Origin: Mycobacterium rhizamassiliense
GTDB lineage: Bacteria; Actinomycetota; Actinomycetes; Mycobacteriales; Mycobacteriaceae
Direction: 5' to 3'
Assembly (NCBI RefSeq): GCF_900157375.1
Contig: NZ_LT721901.1
Coordinates: 248,001-312,000 of the forward strand
Length of the DNA: 64,000 nt
The notes under the pieces are model-generated. The model did no database searches. It was not told the DNA's origin and saw only the letters and a list, made by a program, of their open reading frames with translations. Both the position numbers and the translations under genes were made by a program. Positions 1 to 10,198 of the stretch are shown here, piece by piece (the stretch's first letter is position 1; every line of letters starts with the position of its first letter).

Positions 1-1
1 G

Positions 2-301
2 CACCTGTCTTTCGTACCGGGCTGGAATCGGCGGCAGCTGCGGCGGCTCGTTCACGACATGCGCGGCTTCCCTACGCCGCGGATGCTCCTCGGGGATCTC
101 AACATGACGCCCGCGACGGTGCATCGCTGGTCCGGCATGCGGCCGCTGGCCGTGGCGGACACGTTTCCCGCGGACGCGCCCGGCCGTCAGCTCGACCACA
201 TCCTCACCGACGACGATCGGCTGCGCGGTGGAGTGACGGAGTCGGAGCTGACGCCGATCTCGGATCACCGGCCGCTAGTCGTCGACCTGACCGGTGGATG
301 A
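2..301 (+). CDS. Endonuclease/exonuclease/phosphatase family protein, C-terminal part
   Basis: The gene enters from the left edge, so its start is missing; about 99 residues are visible. A GDLN motif followed by a C-terminal SDHRPL block is the usual ending of the EEP (DNase I-like) metal-dependent phosphoesterase fold: the Asp/Asn of GDLN bind metal or phosphate and the final Asp-His is catalytic. An LDHIL strand sits between them, as in the family. The substrate cannot be told from this piece; mycobacterial members are often secreted or membrane-linked. The last 27 bases overlap the convergent DUF3349 gene. Confidence 0.85.
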   Translation, partial: HLSFVPGWNRRQLRRLVHDMRGFPTPRMLLGDLNMTPATVHRWSGMRPLAVADTFPADAPGRQLDHILTDDDRLRGGVTESELTPISDHRPLVVDLTGG

Positions 302-589
302 GCCACTGCCGCGCCGTCCGAAGGCGGAGAGGCGTCGCTGCAGGCGATCGATGTCGTCCAGCAACGGCATTTCGTGCGTGAGCCTGGTGATTTCGACGCC
401 GAGGTCGATTCGGTCCAGGAATCGGCGCTTGGCGCTGGCGAGTTTGGCTGCCAACAAAGCCATTTCGTCTTCGGACACTCGTCGCGGCAGCAGCGCCAAC
501 AGCGGCGCGTAGCCCACGGTGGGTGTTCCGGCGGGATACCCACCGCGAAAGAATGCAACGACGCGCGAAACGCTGTGGCCCAGGCCCAT
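275..589 (-). CDS. DUF3349 family protein
   Basis: A 104-residue protein with the DUF3349 pattern: an N-terminal helix (VSRVVAFFRGGYP), a GYAPLLALLPRR helix and a helical C-terminal half. Small proteins of this type are common in mycobacteria and have structures but no assigned function. The ATG start is preceded by GAGG about six bases upstream. The C-terminus runs into the convergent EEP gene by 27 bases. Nothing visible suggests a signal peptide or membrane segment, so it is probably cytosolic. Confidence 0.8.
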   Translation of the reverse strand: MGLGHSVSRVVAFFRGGYPAGTPTVGYAPLLALLPRRVSEDEMALLAAKLASAKRRFLDRIDLGVEITRLTHEMPLLDDIDRLQRRLSAFGRRGSGSSTGQVDD

Positions 590-735
590 CGGCTACCTCG
601 CTAACCTCACCGAACGCCGTTCAATAGCGTTGGTCACTCGCTGGGATAACCTCGCATGCCGGTTCGAAACCTCCCAGTCGATGAAATGGCGATGAAGCTT
701 TGGCCGGCGCCGATGCTACACCAGCATGGGCGCAT

Positions 736-772
736 AAAAGTGGTCCGGCCCGCAGCCGGACCGGACCACTTT
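736..772 (-). terminator. Intrinsic terminator after the CsbD-like gene
   Basis: Perfect 12-bp inverted repeat (arms 737-748 and 761-772, AAAGTGGTCCGG and its complement) just after the stop codon of the minus-strand gene at 783. Read on the minus strand, the stem ends in a short T-run before an A/T-rich stretch, as expected of a Rho-independent terminator. Confidence 0.7.
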
Positions 773-782
773 CGCGTGCGTA

Positions 783-1016
783 TTACTGATGTTCCTTCTG
801 GCGCTCTTCGGCGGCTTTCGCGCCACCGCGGGCGGCTTCGGCTTCGGCTTCCTTCTTGCCGGCGTCGCGCTGCGCGTCGGCCTTGTCCTGCTGCGCCTGG
901 CCCTCTTTGACTAGGTCATCACGGCCGGCGATCGTTCCGCCGAATTCCTTGGCCTTACCCTTGATGCCCTCGACGGCACCTTCGACGGCCTCTTGTGGTC
1001 CACTCTTCTCGCCCAT
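783..1016 (-). CDS. CsbD-like stress protein (microaggregate-binding protein 1-like)
   Basis: A 77-residue, highly charged, Ala/Glu/Lys-rich protein without hydrophobic core segments. The N-terminal half (GAVEGIKGKAKEFGGTI, then DDLVKEGQAQQDKADA) matches the CsbD/YjbJ pattern of small general-stress proteins; the C-terminal third is an Ala/Glu/Lys helix rich in heptad-like charge repeats. In mycobacteria such proteins are annotated as CsbD-like or microaggregate-binding protein 1. They are usually stress-sigma-factor targets, but I could not find a convincing SigF/SigB promoter upstream. An AGAGAGG ribosome site precedes the ATG, and a hairpin terminator follows the stop. Confidence 0.75.
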   Translation of the reverse strand: MGEKSGPQEAVEGAVEGIKGKAKEFGGTIAGRDDLVKEGQAQQDKADAQRDAGKKEAEAEAARGGAKAAEERQKEHQ

Positions 1017-1442
1017 GGATATACCTCTCTCTCGGCGTTGTTGAGCTTGTTCCCCTCAGGGTTGCGGATCGGCTGAACTGCTTTGGGTCCGACTACGCTG
1101 CTCGGTACCGCCTCGGCACATACACCGCGCCGCTCAACACGTCCGCAACTAAGGGCTTCCCGGGGCTGGGATCGTCAAACTTGTCCGGGTCACGCAGGTT
1201 CGCGAAAATTCTGGCCACAGCGCCCGTTTGAACGTTTTGCGGTCGGGTGGTGCAATCGACCACTGAAACCGGAAGTGAACGACCACCGTCGCTGTTATCG
1301 GGGCCAACCGGAACCGCCGGATCTCGCGTGACCGCCAGGCTGAGGGGACGCGGGATGCAGTGGTCGAGATCGCTCGTTCCCGCGGCGTCGACCGTGTGAC
1401 CGCGCCACGGATACCGTTGTGCCACACGGCACTTGACCGTAA
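1017..1442. other. Intergenic stretch without a convincing gene
   Basis: This 426-base gap lies upstream of the CsbD-like gene and downstream of the small gene at 1443. It must contain the CsbD-like promoter. A minus-strand frame of 110 codons (1093-1425) stays open, but it has no recognisable motif and no good ribosome site, so I do not call it. On the plus strand GTTTG at 1226-1230 and GGGTGG at 1245-1250 resemble SigF elements, but no gene follows them closely. Confidence 0.4.
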
Positions 1443-1613
1443 CTAGCCTTGGCTGCGCGCCTCGGCGCCGGTTTCCCCGCTGCCGAAGTCGTCGTCCGCG
1501 GACGCGCGGCCCACGTAGCTGCCGTCGCCGTTGCGGCTGGCCCTCGATCCCGCGACGTTGGGATCGGCCTCGATATCTTCCGCTGCCTTTTCCTTGCGGT
1601 GCTTTCCGGTCAT
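1443..1613 (-). CDS. Small hydrophilic protein, 56 residues
   Basis: A short gene read directly from the sequence. It starts with ATG at 1613 and ends with TAG at 1443. A strong ribosome site (GGGGAGGGG) lies about five bases before the ATG, and codons are strongly G/C-ending. The product begins MTGKHRKEKAAEDIEADP and continues with Gly/Ser/Asp/Arg-rich, probably disordered sequence ending EARSQG. It has a basic N-terminus, an acidic middle, no cysteines and no membrane segment. I do not recognise a family; the composition resembles small stress-type proteins such as the CsbD-like neighbour on the same strand. Real-gene status rests on the ribosome site and codon use. Confidence 0.65.
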   Translation of the reverse strand: MTGKHRKEKAAEDIEADPNVAGSRASRNGDGSYVGRASADDDFGSGETGAEARSQG

Positions 1614-1832
1614 CGTGTCCCCTCCCCGATCAATTGCCTGCGCTCATTGGTATCGCGGGTAGATCCGGCCACGCAGCAGTCCCGACAGGTGAAAGGCGTT
1701 GCGCAGTCTCGACGAGAAGGCCCGCGGTTGCGTAATACCCGGCGGTCTAGGCGGCAAACGGCTGGCCTCGGTGCACGCGGGGGCGCCGTGAACTACAGTC
1801 GCGACAGGATCACCGGCGAAGGAGGGCGCCCG

Positions 1833-2876
1833 TTGACCAACCCTCAGGATCCGTTCTGGAACAACCCGTTCACCTACGACCCGCTCGGCCGCGTCCCGTA
1901 CGCCGGGCCGCCCGTCGAACCGCCGATGGGTCCGCCCATGGGGCCACCGATGGGGCCGTCGATGTTCCCACCCCCACCACCACCGCCATACCGCCCGCGC
2001 GTCAACACATTCGCGACGTTGTCGCTGGTGTTCGCCTTCGTATTCGCCCCGGTGGGCGCGGTTTTGGGCCATCTAGGGCTCGCGCAGATCCGCCGCACCG
2101 GTGAACTCGGCCGCGGCCGGGCGCTGGTCGGCGTTTCCCTGTCGTATGCATTCATCGTGCTCGCCGTCGTCGCGCTGGCCGGCTGGGCGACCCTGCCGGG
2201 CGCCACCCAAAGCCACGTCGCGGCGCCGGCGACCAGCGCACCGGCCACCACCAGTGACACGCCACCGCCACCGACGGTGGCGCCGGACGCGGTCATGAAG
2301 CTGCTGCCCAGCCTGGGCGTGCTGAAGGACCTCACCGGCGACCAGAATCTGGAGGCGGGCCAGACCTACGACCGTCCCGCCAGGTCCGACAAGGACGGCG
2401 CCGTCGACCGCCCTGAGTGCTGGGGCAGCATCATCCCGGGCGCCCCAGAGGCGTACACCTCGGACGCCATGGTCCGGTACCGCGCGGAGACGTACTCGGA
2501 CACGCGGACCCTGTTGAAGTCGATCCAGGTGACTCAGGTGGCCATCGGCTTTCGCGATCCGTCCACCGCCCAATCGCAAGAGGCGAAGCTGGTGGACGGC
2601 TGGCGCCAGTGCGGCAGCGTGCCCGTGACGCTGACGGCCACCGGCGGGCTGACGTACACCCTGACGCTGAGCCCGCCCGCCGACGCGGGCAACGGCATCA
2701 CCACGATGGATCTGGCGCCCAAGGGACTCAAGGTGCGTTTCGTCCGGGCGGCCGCGGCCAAGGCCAACGTCGTCGTCGACCTCTATGTGGTCCAGCTCGG
2801 CACCACCGACGCCGGCAGTGCCCGGCAGGCGGCGGTCGCGATCGCCAACTACGTACTCGCCAAGATCCCGGGCTAG
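1833..2876 (+). CDS. DUF4190 membrane protein with PknH-like extracellular sensor domain
   Basis: A 347-residue protein. I start it at TTG 1833 because GGAGG lies seven bases upstream; the frame is open further upstream but without a ribosome site. Order: a short cytoplasmic head; a Pro/Met/Gly repeat region (residues ~24-53); two membrane helices typical of DUF4190 (~58-82 and ~98-120) joined by a basic loop; a Thr/Ala/Pro-rich linker; then a domain of about 190 residues resembling the extracellular sensor of the kinase PknH. It contains the paired cysteines usual there (PECWGS and WRQCGS). No kinase domain is present, so it would be a stand-alone surface sensor or binding protein. The ligand is unknown. 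Confidence 0.8.
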   Translation: MTNPQDPFWNNPFTYDPLGRVPYAGPPVEPPMGPPMGPPMGPSMFPPPPPPPYRPRVNTFATLSLVFAFVFAPVGAVLGHLGLAQIRRTGELGRGRALVGVSLSYAFIVLAVVALAGWATLPGATQSHVAAPATSAPATTSDTPPPPTVAPDAVMKLLPSLGVLKDLTGDQNLEAGQTYDRPARSDKDGAVDRPECWGSIIPGAPEAYTSDAMVRYRAETYSDTRTLLKSIQVTQVAIGFRDPSTAQSQEAKLVDGWRQCGSVPVTLTATGGLTYTLTLSPPADAGNGITTMDLAPKGLKVRFVRAAAAKANVVVDLYVVQLGTTDAGSARQAAVAIANYVLAKIPG

Positions 2877-2898
2877 GCCTTTCGATTACGGTGGCGCT

Positions 2899-3870
2899 AT
2901 GAAATTCATCGACGTCGACGGAGTGGGACCGATCAGCCGAATCGGGCTGGGCACCTGGCAGTTCGGCTCACGCGAATGGGGCTACGGCGACGATTACGCC
3001 TCCGGTCCCGCCCGCGACATCGTGCAACGCGCCCGAGCCCTGGGGGTGACGTTCTTCGATACCGCCGAGGTCTACGGGCTGGGCAAGAGCGAACGGATCC
3101 TCGGCGAGGCGCTGGGCGACGAGCGCGCCGAGGTGGCCGTCGCCAGCAAGATTTTCCCGGTGGCACCCTTTCCCCCGGTGATCAAGCAGCGCGCGCGGGC
3201 CAGCGCACGACGGCTGCAGCTGGACCGCATCCCGCTCTACCAGATCCATCAGTCCAACCCGGTGGTCCCCGATTCGGTGATCATGCCGGGCATGCGCGAC
3301 CTCCTCGACAGTGGCAAGATCGGCGCGGCCGGCGTCTCGAACTATTCGCTACAGCGGTGGCAGAAGGCCGACGCGGCGCTCGGGCGGCCCGTGATCAGCA
3401 ACCAGGTCCATTTCTCGCTGGCCTTTCCCAGGGCGCTGCGGGATCTGGTGCCGTTCGCCGAGCGGGAGAACCGCGTAGTGATCGCCTGGAGCCCGCTGGA
3501 GCAGGGGCTGCTGGGCGGCAAGTACGGCGTGGACAACCGGCCCGGTGGCATCCGCGCGCTGAACTCCCTGTTCGGCACCGAAAACCTGCGCCGCGTCGAG
3601 CCGCTGCTGCAGACGCTGCGCGACGTCGCCACGCAGGTCGACGCCAAGCCGGCACAGGTCGCGCTGGCCTGGCTGATCAGCTATCCGGGCGTGGTGGCCA
3701 TCCCGGGTGCGTCCAGCGTCGAGCAGCTCGAATTCAACGTCGCGGCAGCCGACATCGAGCTGCCCACCGCGTCCCGGGACGCGCTCACCGAGGCGGCCCT
3801 GGCGTTTCGGCCGGTTTCGGCCGGGCGCTTCCTGACGGATCTGGCTCGGGAGAAGCTAGGGCGTCGTTAG
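2899..3870 (+). CDS. Aldo/keto reductase (Rv2298-like)
   Basis: A 323-residue NADPH-dependent aldo/keto reductase. The catalytic tetrad is visible: Asp54 and Tyr59 in FFDTAEVYG, Lys84 in VASKIF and His117 in YQIHQ. The C-terminal nucleotide-binding stretch includes IPGASSVEQLEFN. The sequence closely resembles M. tuberculosis Rv2298 as I recall it, and length and N-terminus agree with starting at ATG 2899; the open frame upstream is not part of it. The physiological carbonyl substrate is unknown. It follows the sensor-protein gene by 22 bases and converges on the SDR gene with a 4-base overlap of stops. Confidence 0.92.
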   Translation: MKFIDVDGVGPISRIGLGTWQFGSREWGYGDDYASGPARDIVQRARALGVTFFDTAEVYGLGKSERILGEALGDERAEVAVASKIFPVAPFPPVIKQRARASARRLQLDRIPLYQIHQSNPVVPDSVIMPGMRDLLDSGKIGAAGVSNYSLQRWQKADAALGRPVISNQVHFSLAFPRALRDLVPFAERENRVVIAWSPLEQGLLGGKYGVDNRPGGIRALNSLFGTENLRRVEPLLQTLRDVATQVDAKPAQVALAWLISYPGVVAIPGASSVEQLEFNVAAADIELPTASRDALTEAALAFRPVSAGRFLTDLAREKLGRR

Positions 3871-4637
3871 GAAGCTGGAAAGGCGGCCGTGCCGGTTGGC
3901 GCGCCCCTGGCGACCACCAGCGGCATCGACGTCGAGGAGTTGGTGCTCAGGATGGTGTGCACCACTGAAATCAGGTCTTCGATGGGCATCAGCTTGCCCG
4001 GCATGCAGCCGCGCGACACCCAGAGCGGATAGGCCTGCATGGTGAGGTCTGTGTCCCAGCCGGCGTTCATTCCCGTCGCCGCCTCACCCTCGCCGCCCGC
4101 GCACTCCCCCACGATCAGGTTGGTGAAGCCGACCTCGGGGTGTTCGGACCGCCACGCCTCCACCAGTCGCTCCAGGGCCGCCTTGCTGACGCCGTAGGCG
4201 CCCAGGCCCGGCCACACCGGCCCGTAGGGCCCCGCGTCGGAGGACAGGTAGACCACCTTGCCCGCCGACTCGGTCAGGTGGGCAATCGCCGCCGCGGTCA
4301 CCAGCGACGCCCCGACGACGTTGGTGTCGAAGATCCGGCGCCAGGTGTCGGCATCGGTGTCGACCATGCGAACCAGCGGGCTGATGGCGGGCGTGTACAC
4401 GATGTTGTCGATGCCGCCGAACGCGTTGGCGACCTCACCGATGGCCGCCTGGCACGATGCCTGGTCGGTGATATCGCACTCGACGGCGATCGCGCCCCCA
4501 CCGGCCTCTTTCGCGGCGGTGTCGAGGCGCTCGCGCCGGCGGGCCAGCAGCGCGACCTGATCGCCGCGCCGGGCAAGCCCGATTCCGATACAGCGCCCCA
4601 GGCCACTCGACGCGCCAACCACCACTGTCCGTGACAT
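3867..4637 (-). CDS. Short-chain dehydrogenase/reductase
   Basis: A 256-residue classical SDR. The cofactor motif GASSGLG is at residues 8-14, an acidic CDIT follows at ~54-57, and the catalytic Tyr148/Lys152 pair sits in YGVSK with Ser132/133 before it. The usual NNAG strand is replaced by VYTPAIS, which is seen in divergent members. Basic residues after the second strand (LLARRRERL) favour NADP(H). The substrate cannot be deduced. Its stop codon overlaps the aldo/keto reductase stop, so the two genes are convergent and not co-transcribed. Confidence 0.88.
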   Translation of the reverse strand: MSRTVVVGASSGLGRCIGIGLARRGDQVALLARRRERLDTAAKEAGGGAIAVECDITDQASCQAAIGEVANAFGGIDNIVYTPAISPLVRMVDTDADTWRRIFDTNVVGASLVTAAAIAHLTESAGKVVYLSSDAGPYGPVWPGLGAYGVSKAALERLVEAWRSEHPEVGFTNLIVGECAGGEGEAATGMNAGWDTDLTMQAYPLWVSRGCMPGKLMPIEDLISVVHTILSTNSSTSMPLVVARGAPTGTAAFPAS

Positions 4638-4762
4638 ATTTGCCCTCTCCTGTAACGAGCACGCTGCAGCACAGCGTATCGACCGCGACCGGGCCGGACG
4701 ACGAGGGGCGGACCATTGGCCCGGCTGGGACCCGAAAGGCTATGTGCGCCTGGGTAATTGGG

Positions 4763-6562
4763 TCACGACGACGCTCTGCGCGCGCGGCGCAGGGATCGCT
4801 CCGCCGAAAATCGGGCGACGGCATTCTTGTCGCCCTGCTTGTCCTGGTACATCGCGGCGTCCGCACGGGCCGTCACCGACGAAATGGGCTCGCCGGGAAG
4901 GGCAATGGTGGCGCCGATGCTCAGGGTCGCGCGCAGGGCGTTTCCGGCGACGTCGATCGGCTCGGCGGCATGGTGGCGAATAGTCTCGGCGATCTCAGAG
5001 AGCTCGTCGAAGCCGCGAACGTCGGGCGCCACGACGAGTATCTCGTCGCCGCCCGTGCGCCCGACCGTGTCCCCATCGCGGACGCTTTCTCGGATCCGTT
5101 CCGCCAGGGTCGCGAGCACGACGTCACCGATGCCGTGTCCCCACGTGTCGTTGATGTCCTTGAAATGGTCGACGTCGCAGAACAGGATGCCGACGTAGGT
5201 TCCGGCGGGTCGCGGTTGCGCTAGCGCGGATTCGAGGCGCGTCATGGTCTCGGCGCGGTTCGCCAGCCCGGTCAGGGTGTCGAAACGGGCCAAGCGCAAG
5301 AGCCGCTGCTCGGTCTCGACCTGATCGTCGGCGAGGCGCAGCGCCGCGATCAGACCATCGGCGTTGCCGTCGGCGTCGACATAAAGCTTCGCGTGGCCGT
5401 CGACCCAGCGGTACCCGGAGTCGACGGAGTGGACCCGGAATCGCTGTATGACCGAATCGCTGTCGGTGATTCCCCGCAGTACCGCTTCGACGGTTGCGAC
5501 GTCGTCGGGATGGATGCGGTCGCTGAAGCCTGGGCCGAGCCACCGCTGCGGGGGCCCGCCCAGGGCGCCCACGACCGACGGCGAGACCCACGCGGCGTCG
5601 CGGCCCCGAAGGTGGACGATGACGTCGACGGCGTTGTCGGCAAGGATCCGGTAGCGCATCTCGGCGTCGGCGCGCAGCTTGCTGACGGACTCCTTTTGGA
5701 TCAGCTCCTTTTGTTCGCGCTGGCTCAGGTAGAACGTGACCACCCCGACGACGAGGGTGCCCACGACTATCGAGAGGGACCACTCCGCGTGCTCGCCGCG
5801 CAGGCCGACCGCCAGGAAGGTCGCCCTGGCGAGCGCCACGACGAGCGGGAAAGCCGCCAGAATGCCCACCAGCCGGACCAACGAGCGCCAGTCGGGCCTG
5901 CCGATGAGCAGGGCCAGCGGCGGCCGGTCGGGGCGCGCAAGCGAAGCCGCGACGACAAGCAGCAGCAGCGCCGACCCGGTAGCCATCGCCTGACCGGTTG
6001 ACGTCGACACACCCACCAGCGCCAGCGCGTCGAACAGGTAGGCCGCGACGGTGACAACCGGGATGACCGCACCGGCCGCCACACACAGCGGCCACAGCAG
6101 GCGCATACCACGATCCAGGCGTATCAGCGCGACCGTGGCGGCCACGAACAGCACCGACAGGGCCGTTTGCGGGCTGGGGCGTCCCGGCCAGGACGATTGG
6201 CGTAGTCGCACGGCATCGCCAAACCACACCTGGTCCACACCCAACGACCTGCCGGTCATGTACTCCGCGAGCACGACGACGGCGAAGACAACCACCGCGA
6301 GAGCCAGGCCCCGAGCGACCCACACCCGCCCGCGGAACGGATGCCCCAATTGCGTCAATGTCGCGGCCCCCAGGGCAGCGAGGCACATCGCGGTCCAGGG
6401 CGTCATCACCGGCCAGGTCGGATAGAGCCTCGTCAACGAGTCGACGCCGGTCGTCCAGCCCACCCAGGCAACGGTGGCCACCACGATTACGAACGCCGGA
6501 ATCGCCCGGGCAAACCGCGGCAACGCGGATTCCAGGAGCACGTCGGGGCGCGGTCCCTCCAT
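4763..6562 (-). CDS. Membrane-bound PAS-GGDEF diguanylate cyclase
   Basis: About 599 residues from ATG 6562, which has AGGGGAGG just upstream; an in-frame ATG at 6607 would add 15 residues but has no ribosome site. Roughly eight membrane helices fill residues ~15-285 (a MASE-like sensor), followed by a PAS domain (~300-405) and a GGDEF domain (~430-590). The DVDHFKDINDTWGHG block and the active-site loop GGDEI (residues 504-508) are present, so cyclic-di-GMP synthesis from two GTP is expected. Ile in place of the final Phe is tolerated in active enzymes. There is no EAL domain. The gene stands alone between an SDR and glgX. Confidence 0.9.
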   Translation of the reverse strand: MEGPRPDVLLESALPRFARAIPAFVIVVATVAWVGWTTGVDSLTRLYPTWPVMTPWTAMCLAALGAATLTQLGHPFRGRVWVARGLALAVVVFAVVVLAEYMTGRSLGVDQVWFGDAVRLRQSSWPGRPSPQTALSVLFVAATVALIRLDRGMRLLWPLCVAAGAVIPVVTVAAYLFDALALVGVSTSTGQAMATGSALLLLVVAASLARPDRPPLALLIGRPDWRSLVRLVGILAAFPLVVALARATFLAVGLRGEHAEWSLSIVVGTLVVGVVTFYLSQREQKELIQKESVSKLRADAEMRYRILADNAVDVIVHLRGRDAAWVSPSVVGALGGPPQRWLGPGFSDRIHPDDVATVEAVLRGITDSDSVIQRFRVHSVDSGYRWVDGHAKLYVDADGNADGLIAALRLADDQVETEQRLLRLARFDTLTGLANRAETMTRLESALAQPRPAGTYVGILFCDVDHFKDINDTWGHGIGDVVLATLAERIRESVRDGDTVGRTGGDEILVVAPDVRGFDELSEIAETIRHHAAEPIDVAGNALRATLSIGATIALPGEPISSVTARADAAMYQDKQGDKNAVARFSAERSLRRARRASS

Positions 6563-6692
6563 CCGCCGCCTCCCCTGCCGCGATGACACCGAGCGTTTCT
6601 GCGGCATCGCTATTGTGCGCGAAGAAACCCACCGATGTCACGCGATCGACAAATGCGCGCATTTCGGCGAATGTTGGTGCGTCAGATGCTAT

Positions 6693-8846
<2,154 letters not shown>

Positions 8847-8923
8847 GGGCCACTTGATACCCTACGGCGACCACAGCCAAACCCGCGGCCGAAAGTCTTT
8901 GGCGGCCAGCGCTTTTGAGTGCC

Positions 8924-10123
8924 TCAGGCGGTGGACGCGAGCCCGGGCTTGAGGATGACCTTGACGGCCCCGTCCTGCTTCTTCTGGAAGATCTCGTACG
9001 CGTGCGGCGCCTGGTCCAGCGGCAACACGTGCGTCGCGAAATCGTCGACGCCAAGGGGGTCGTCGTCGCTCAGCAGCGGCATGATGTCGTCGACCCATCG
9101 CTTGACGTTGGCCTGGCCCATTCGCAGCGTCAGCTGTTTGTCGAACAGCGTGAGCATCGGCAGCGGATCCGCCATCCCGCCGTAGACCCCGATCAGCGAG
9201 ATCGTCCCGCCGCGGCGCACGATGTCGATCGCGGAGTACAGCGCGTTGAGGCGGTCCACGCCCGCGGTTTGCATGAACCGCTTGGCAATTGCGTCCGGCA
9301 ATATCGTCGTGGCCTGCTGGGCGAACTTGGCGACCGGGGAGCCGTGAGATTCCATGCCCACCGCGTCGATGACCGAGTCGGCGCCCCGCCCGTCGGTCAG
9401 GTCCCGGATCACGTCGCCCAGCGGCGCGTCCAGGCGGCTCAGGTCGATGGTATGGATGCCGCGCTTGGCGGCGCGGGCGAGGCGCTCGGCCACCAGGTCG
9501 ACGGCGATGACCCGGTAACCGAGATGATCGGCGATGCGCGCGGCCATGTCCCCGATGGGCCCCAGCCCGAGCACGGCGACCGTTCCCCCGTCCGGGATGT
9601 CCGCATAGGCCACCGCCTGCCAGGCGGTCGGCAACACATCGGAGAGGTAGACGAACCGTGAATCCGGTGGCCCCTCAGGAACTTTGATGTGGGTGAACTG
9701 GGCCTGGGGCACCCGCAGCAGCTCGGCCTGGCCGCCGGGGACTTCGCCGTAGAGCTCCGAATAACCGAACAGCGCCGCGCCCATCCCCTGGTCGCGCACC
9801 TGGGTGGTCTCGCATTGGGTGAACAGCTGCTTGTGGCACATGTGGCAGCTGCCGCAAGAGATCTGGAACGGAATCACCACCCGGTCGCCCACCCGCAAGT
9901 CACCGGTCTCGGCTCCGACCTCGCGAACGATTCCCATCGGTTCGTGCCCGAGGATGTCCCCGGGCTTCATGAACGCCCCGAGGACCTCGTAGAGGTGTAG
10001 GTCGGACCCGCAAATATTCGTCGAGGTGATCTCCACGATGGCATCGGTGGGCTTCTCGATCTTGGGGTCGGGCACCGACTCGACGCGCACATCGCGTTTG
10101 CCCTGCCAGGTAACAGCTCGCAT
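8924..10123 (-). CDS. Zinc-dependent alcohol dehydrogenase
   Basis: A 399-residue medium-chain dehydrogenase. Catalytic zinc ligands are visible in NICGSDLH and the GHE of DILGHEPMG. The structural zinc site is the cysteine cluster CGSCHMC with a fourth Cys seven residues later. The Rossmann motif is VLGLGPIGDMAA, with an acidic residue after the second strand (VIAVDL) favouring NAD. The overall pattern is that of the glutathione-dependent formaldehyde dehydrogenase-like group, but the substrate is not certain. It is transcribed away from the flavoprotein gene at 10199, leaving a 75-base shared upstream region. Confidence 0.88.
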   Translation of the reverse strand: MRAVTWQGKRDVRVESVPDPKIEKPTDAIVEITSTNICGSDLHLYEVLGAFMKPGDILGHEPMGIVREVGAETGDLRVGDRVVIPFQISCGSCHMCHKQLFTQCETTQVRDQGMGAALFGYSELYGEVPGGQAELLRVPQAQFTHIKVPEGPPDSRFVYLSDVLPTAWQAVAYADIPDGGTVAVLGLGPIGDMAARIADHLGYRVIAVDLVAERLARAAKRGIHTIDLSRLDAPLGDVIRDLTDGRGADSVIDAVGMESHGSPVAKFAQQATTILPDAIAKRFMQTAGVDRLNALYSAIDIVRRGGTISLIGVYGGMADPLPMLTLFDKQLTLRMGQANVKRWVDDIMPLLSDDDPLGVDDFATHVLPLDQAPHAYEIFQKKQDGAVKVILKPGLASTA

Positions 10124-10198
10124 GGTGGGCTGGTACCCGCCTCATCGACGCCGAAACGGCGGCGGTTGCGCCGGACGCGGGTGGGTAACCACGCCGAG

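Noticed and set aside
655..685. GGTTCGAAACC resembling a tRNA T-arm
   Set aside because: No acceptor, D or anticodon arm can be formed around it, so it is a chance match rather than a tRNA remnant or attachment site.
1093..1425. Minus-strand frame of 110 codons upstream of the CsbD-like gene
   Set aside because: It has no domain, no ribosome site and mixed codon use, and it competes with the promoter space of the CsbD-like gene.
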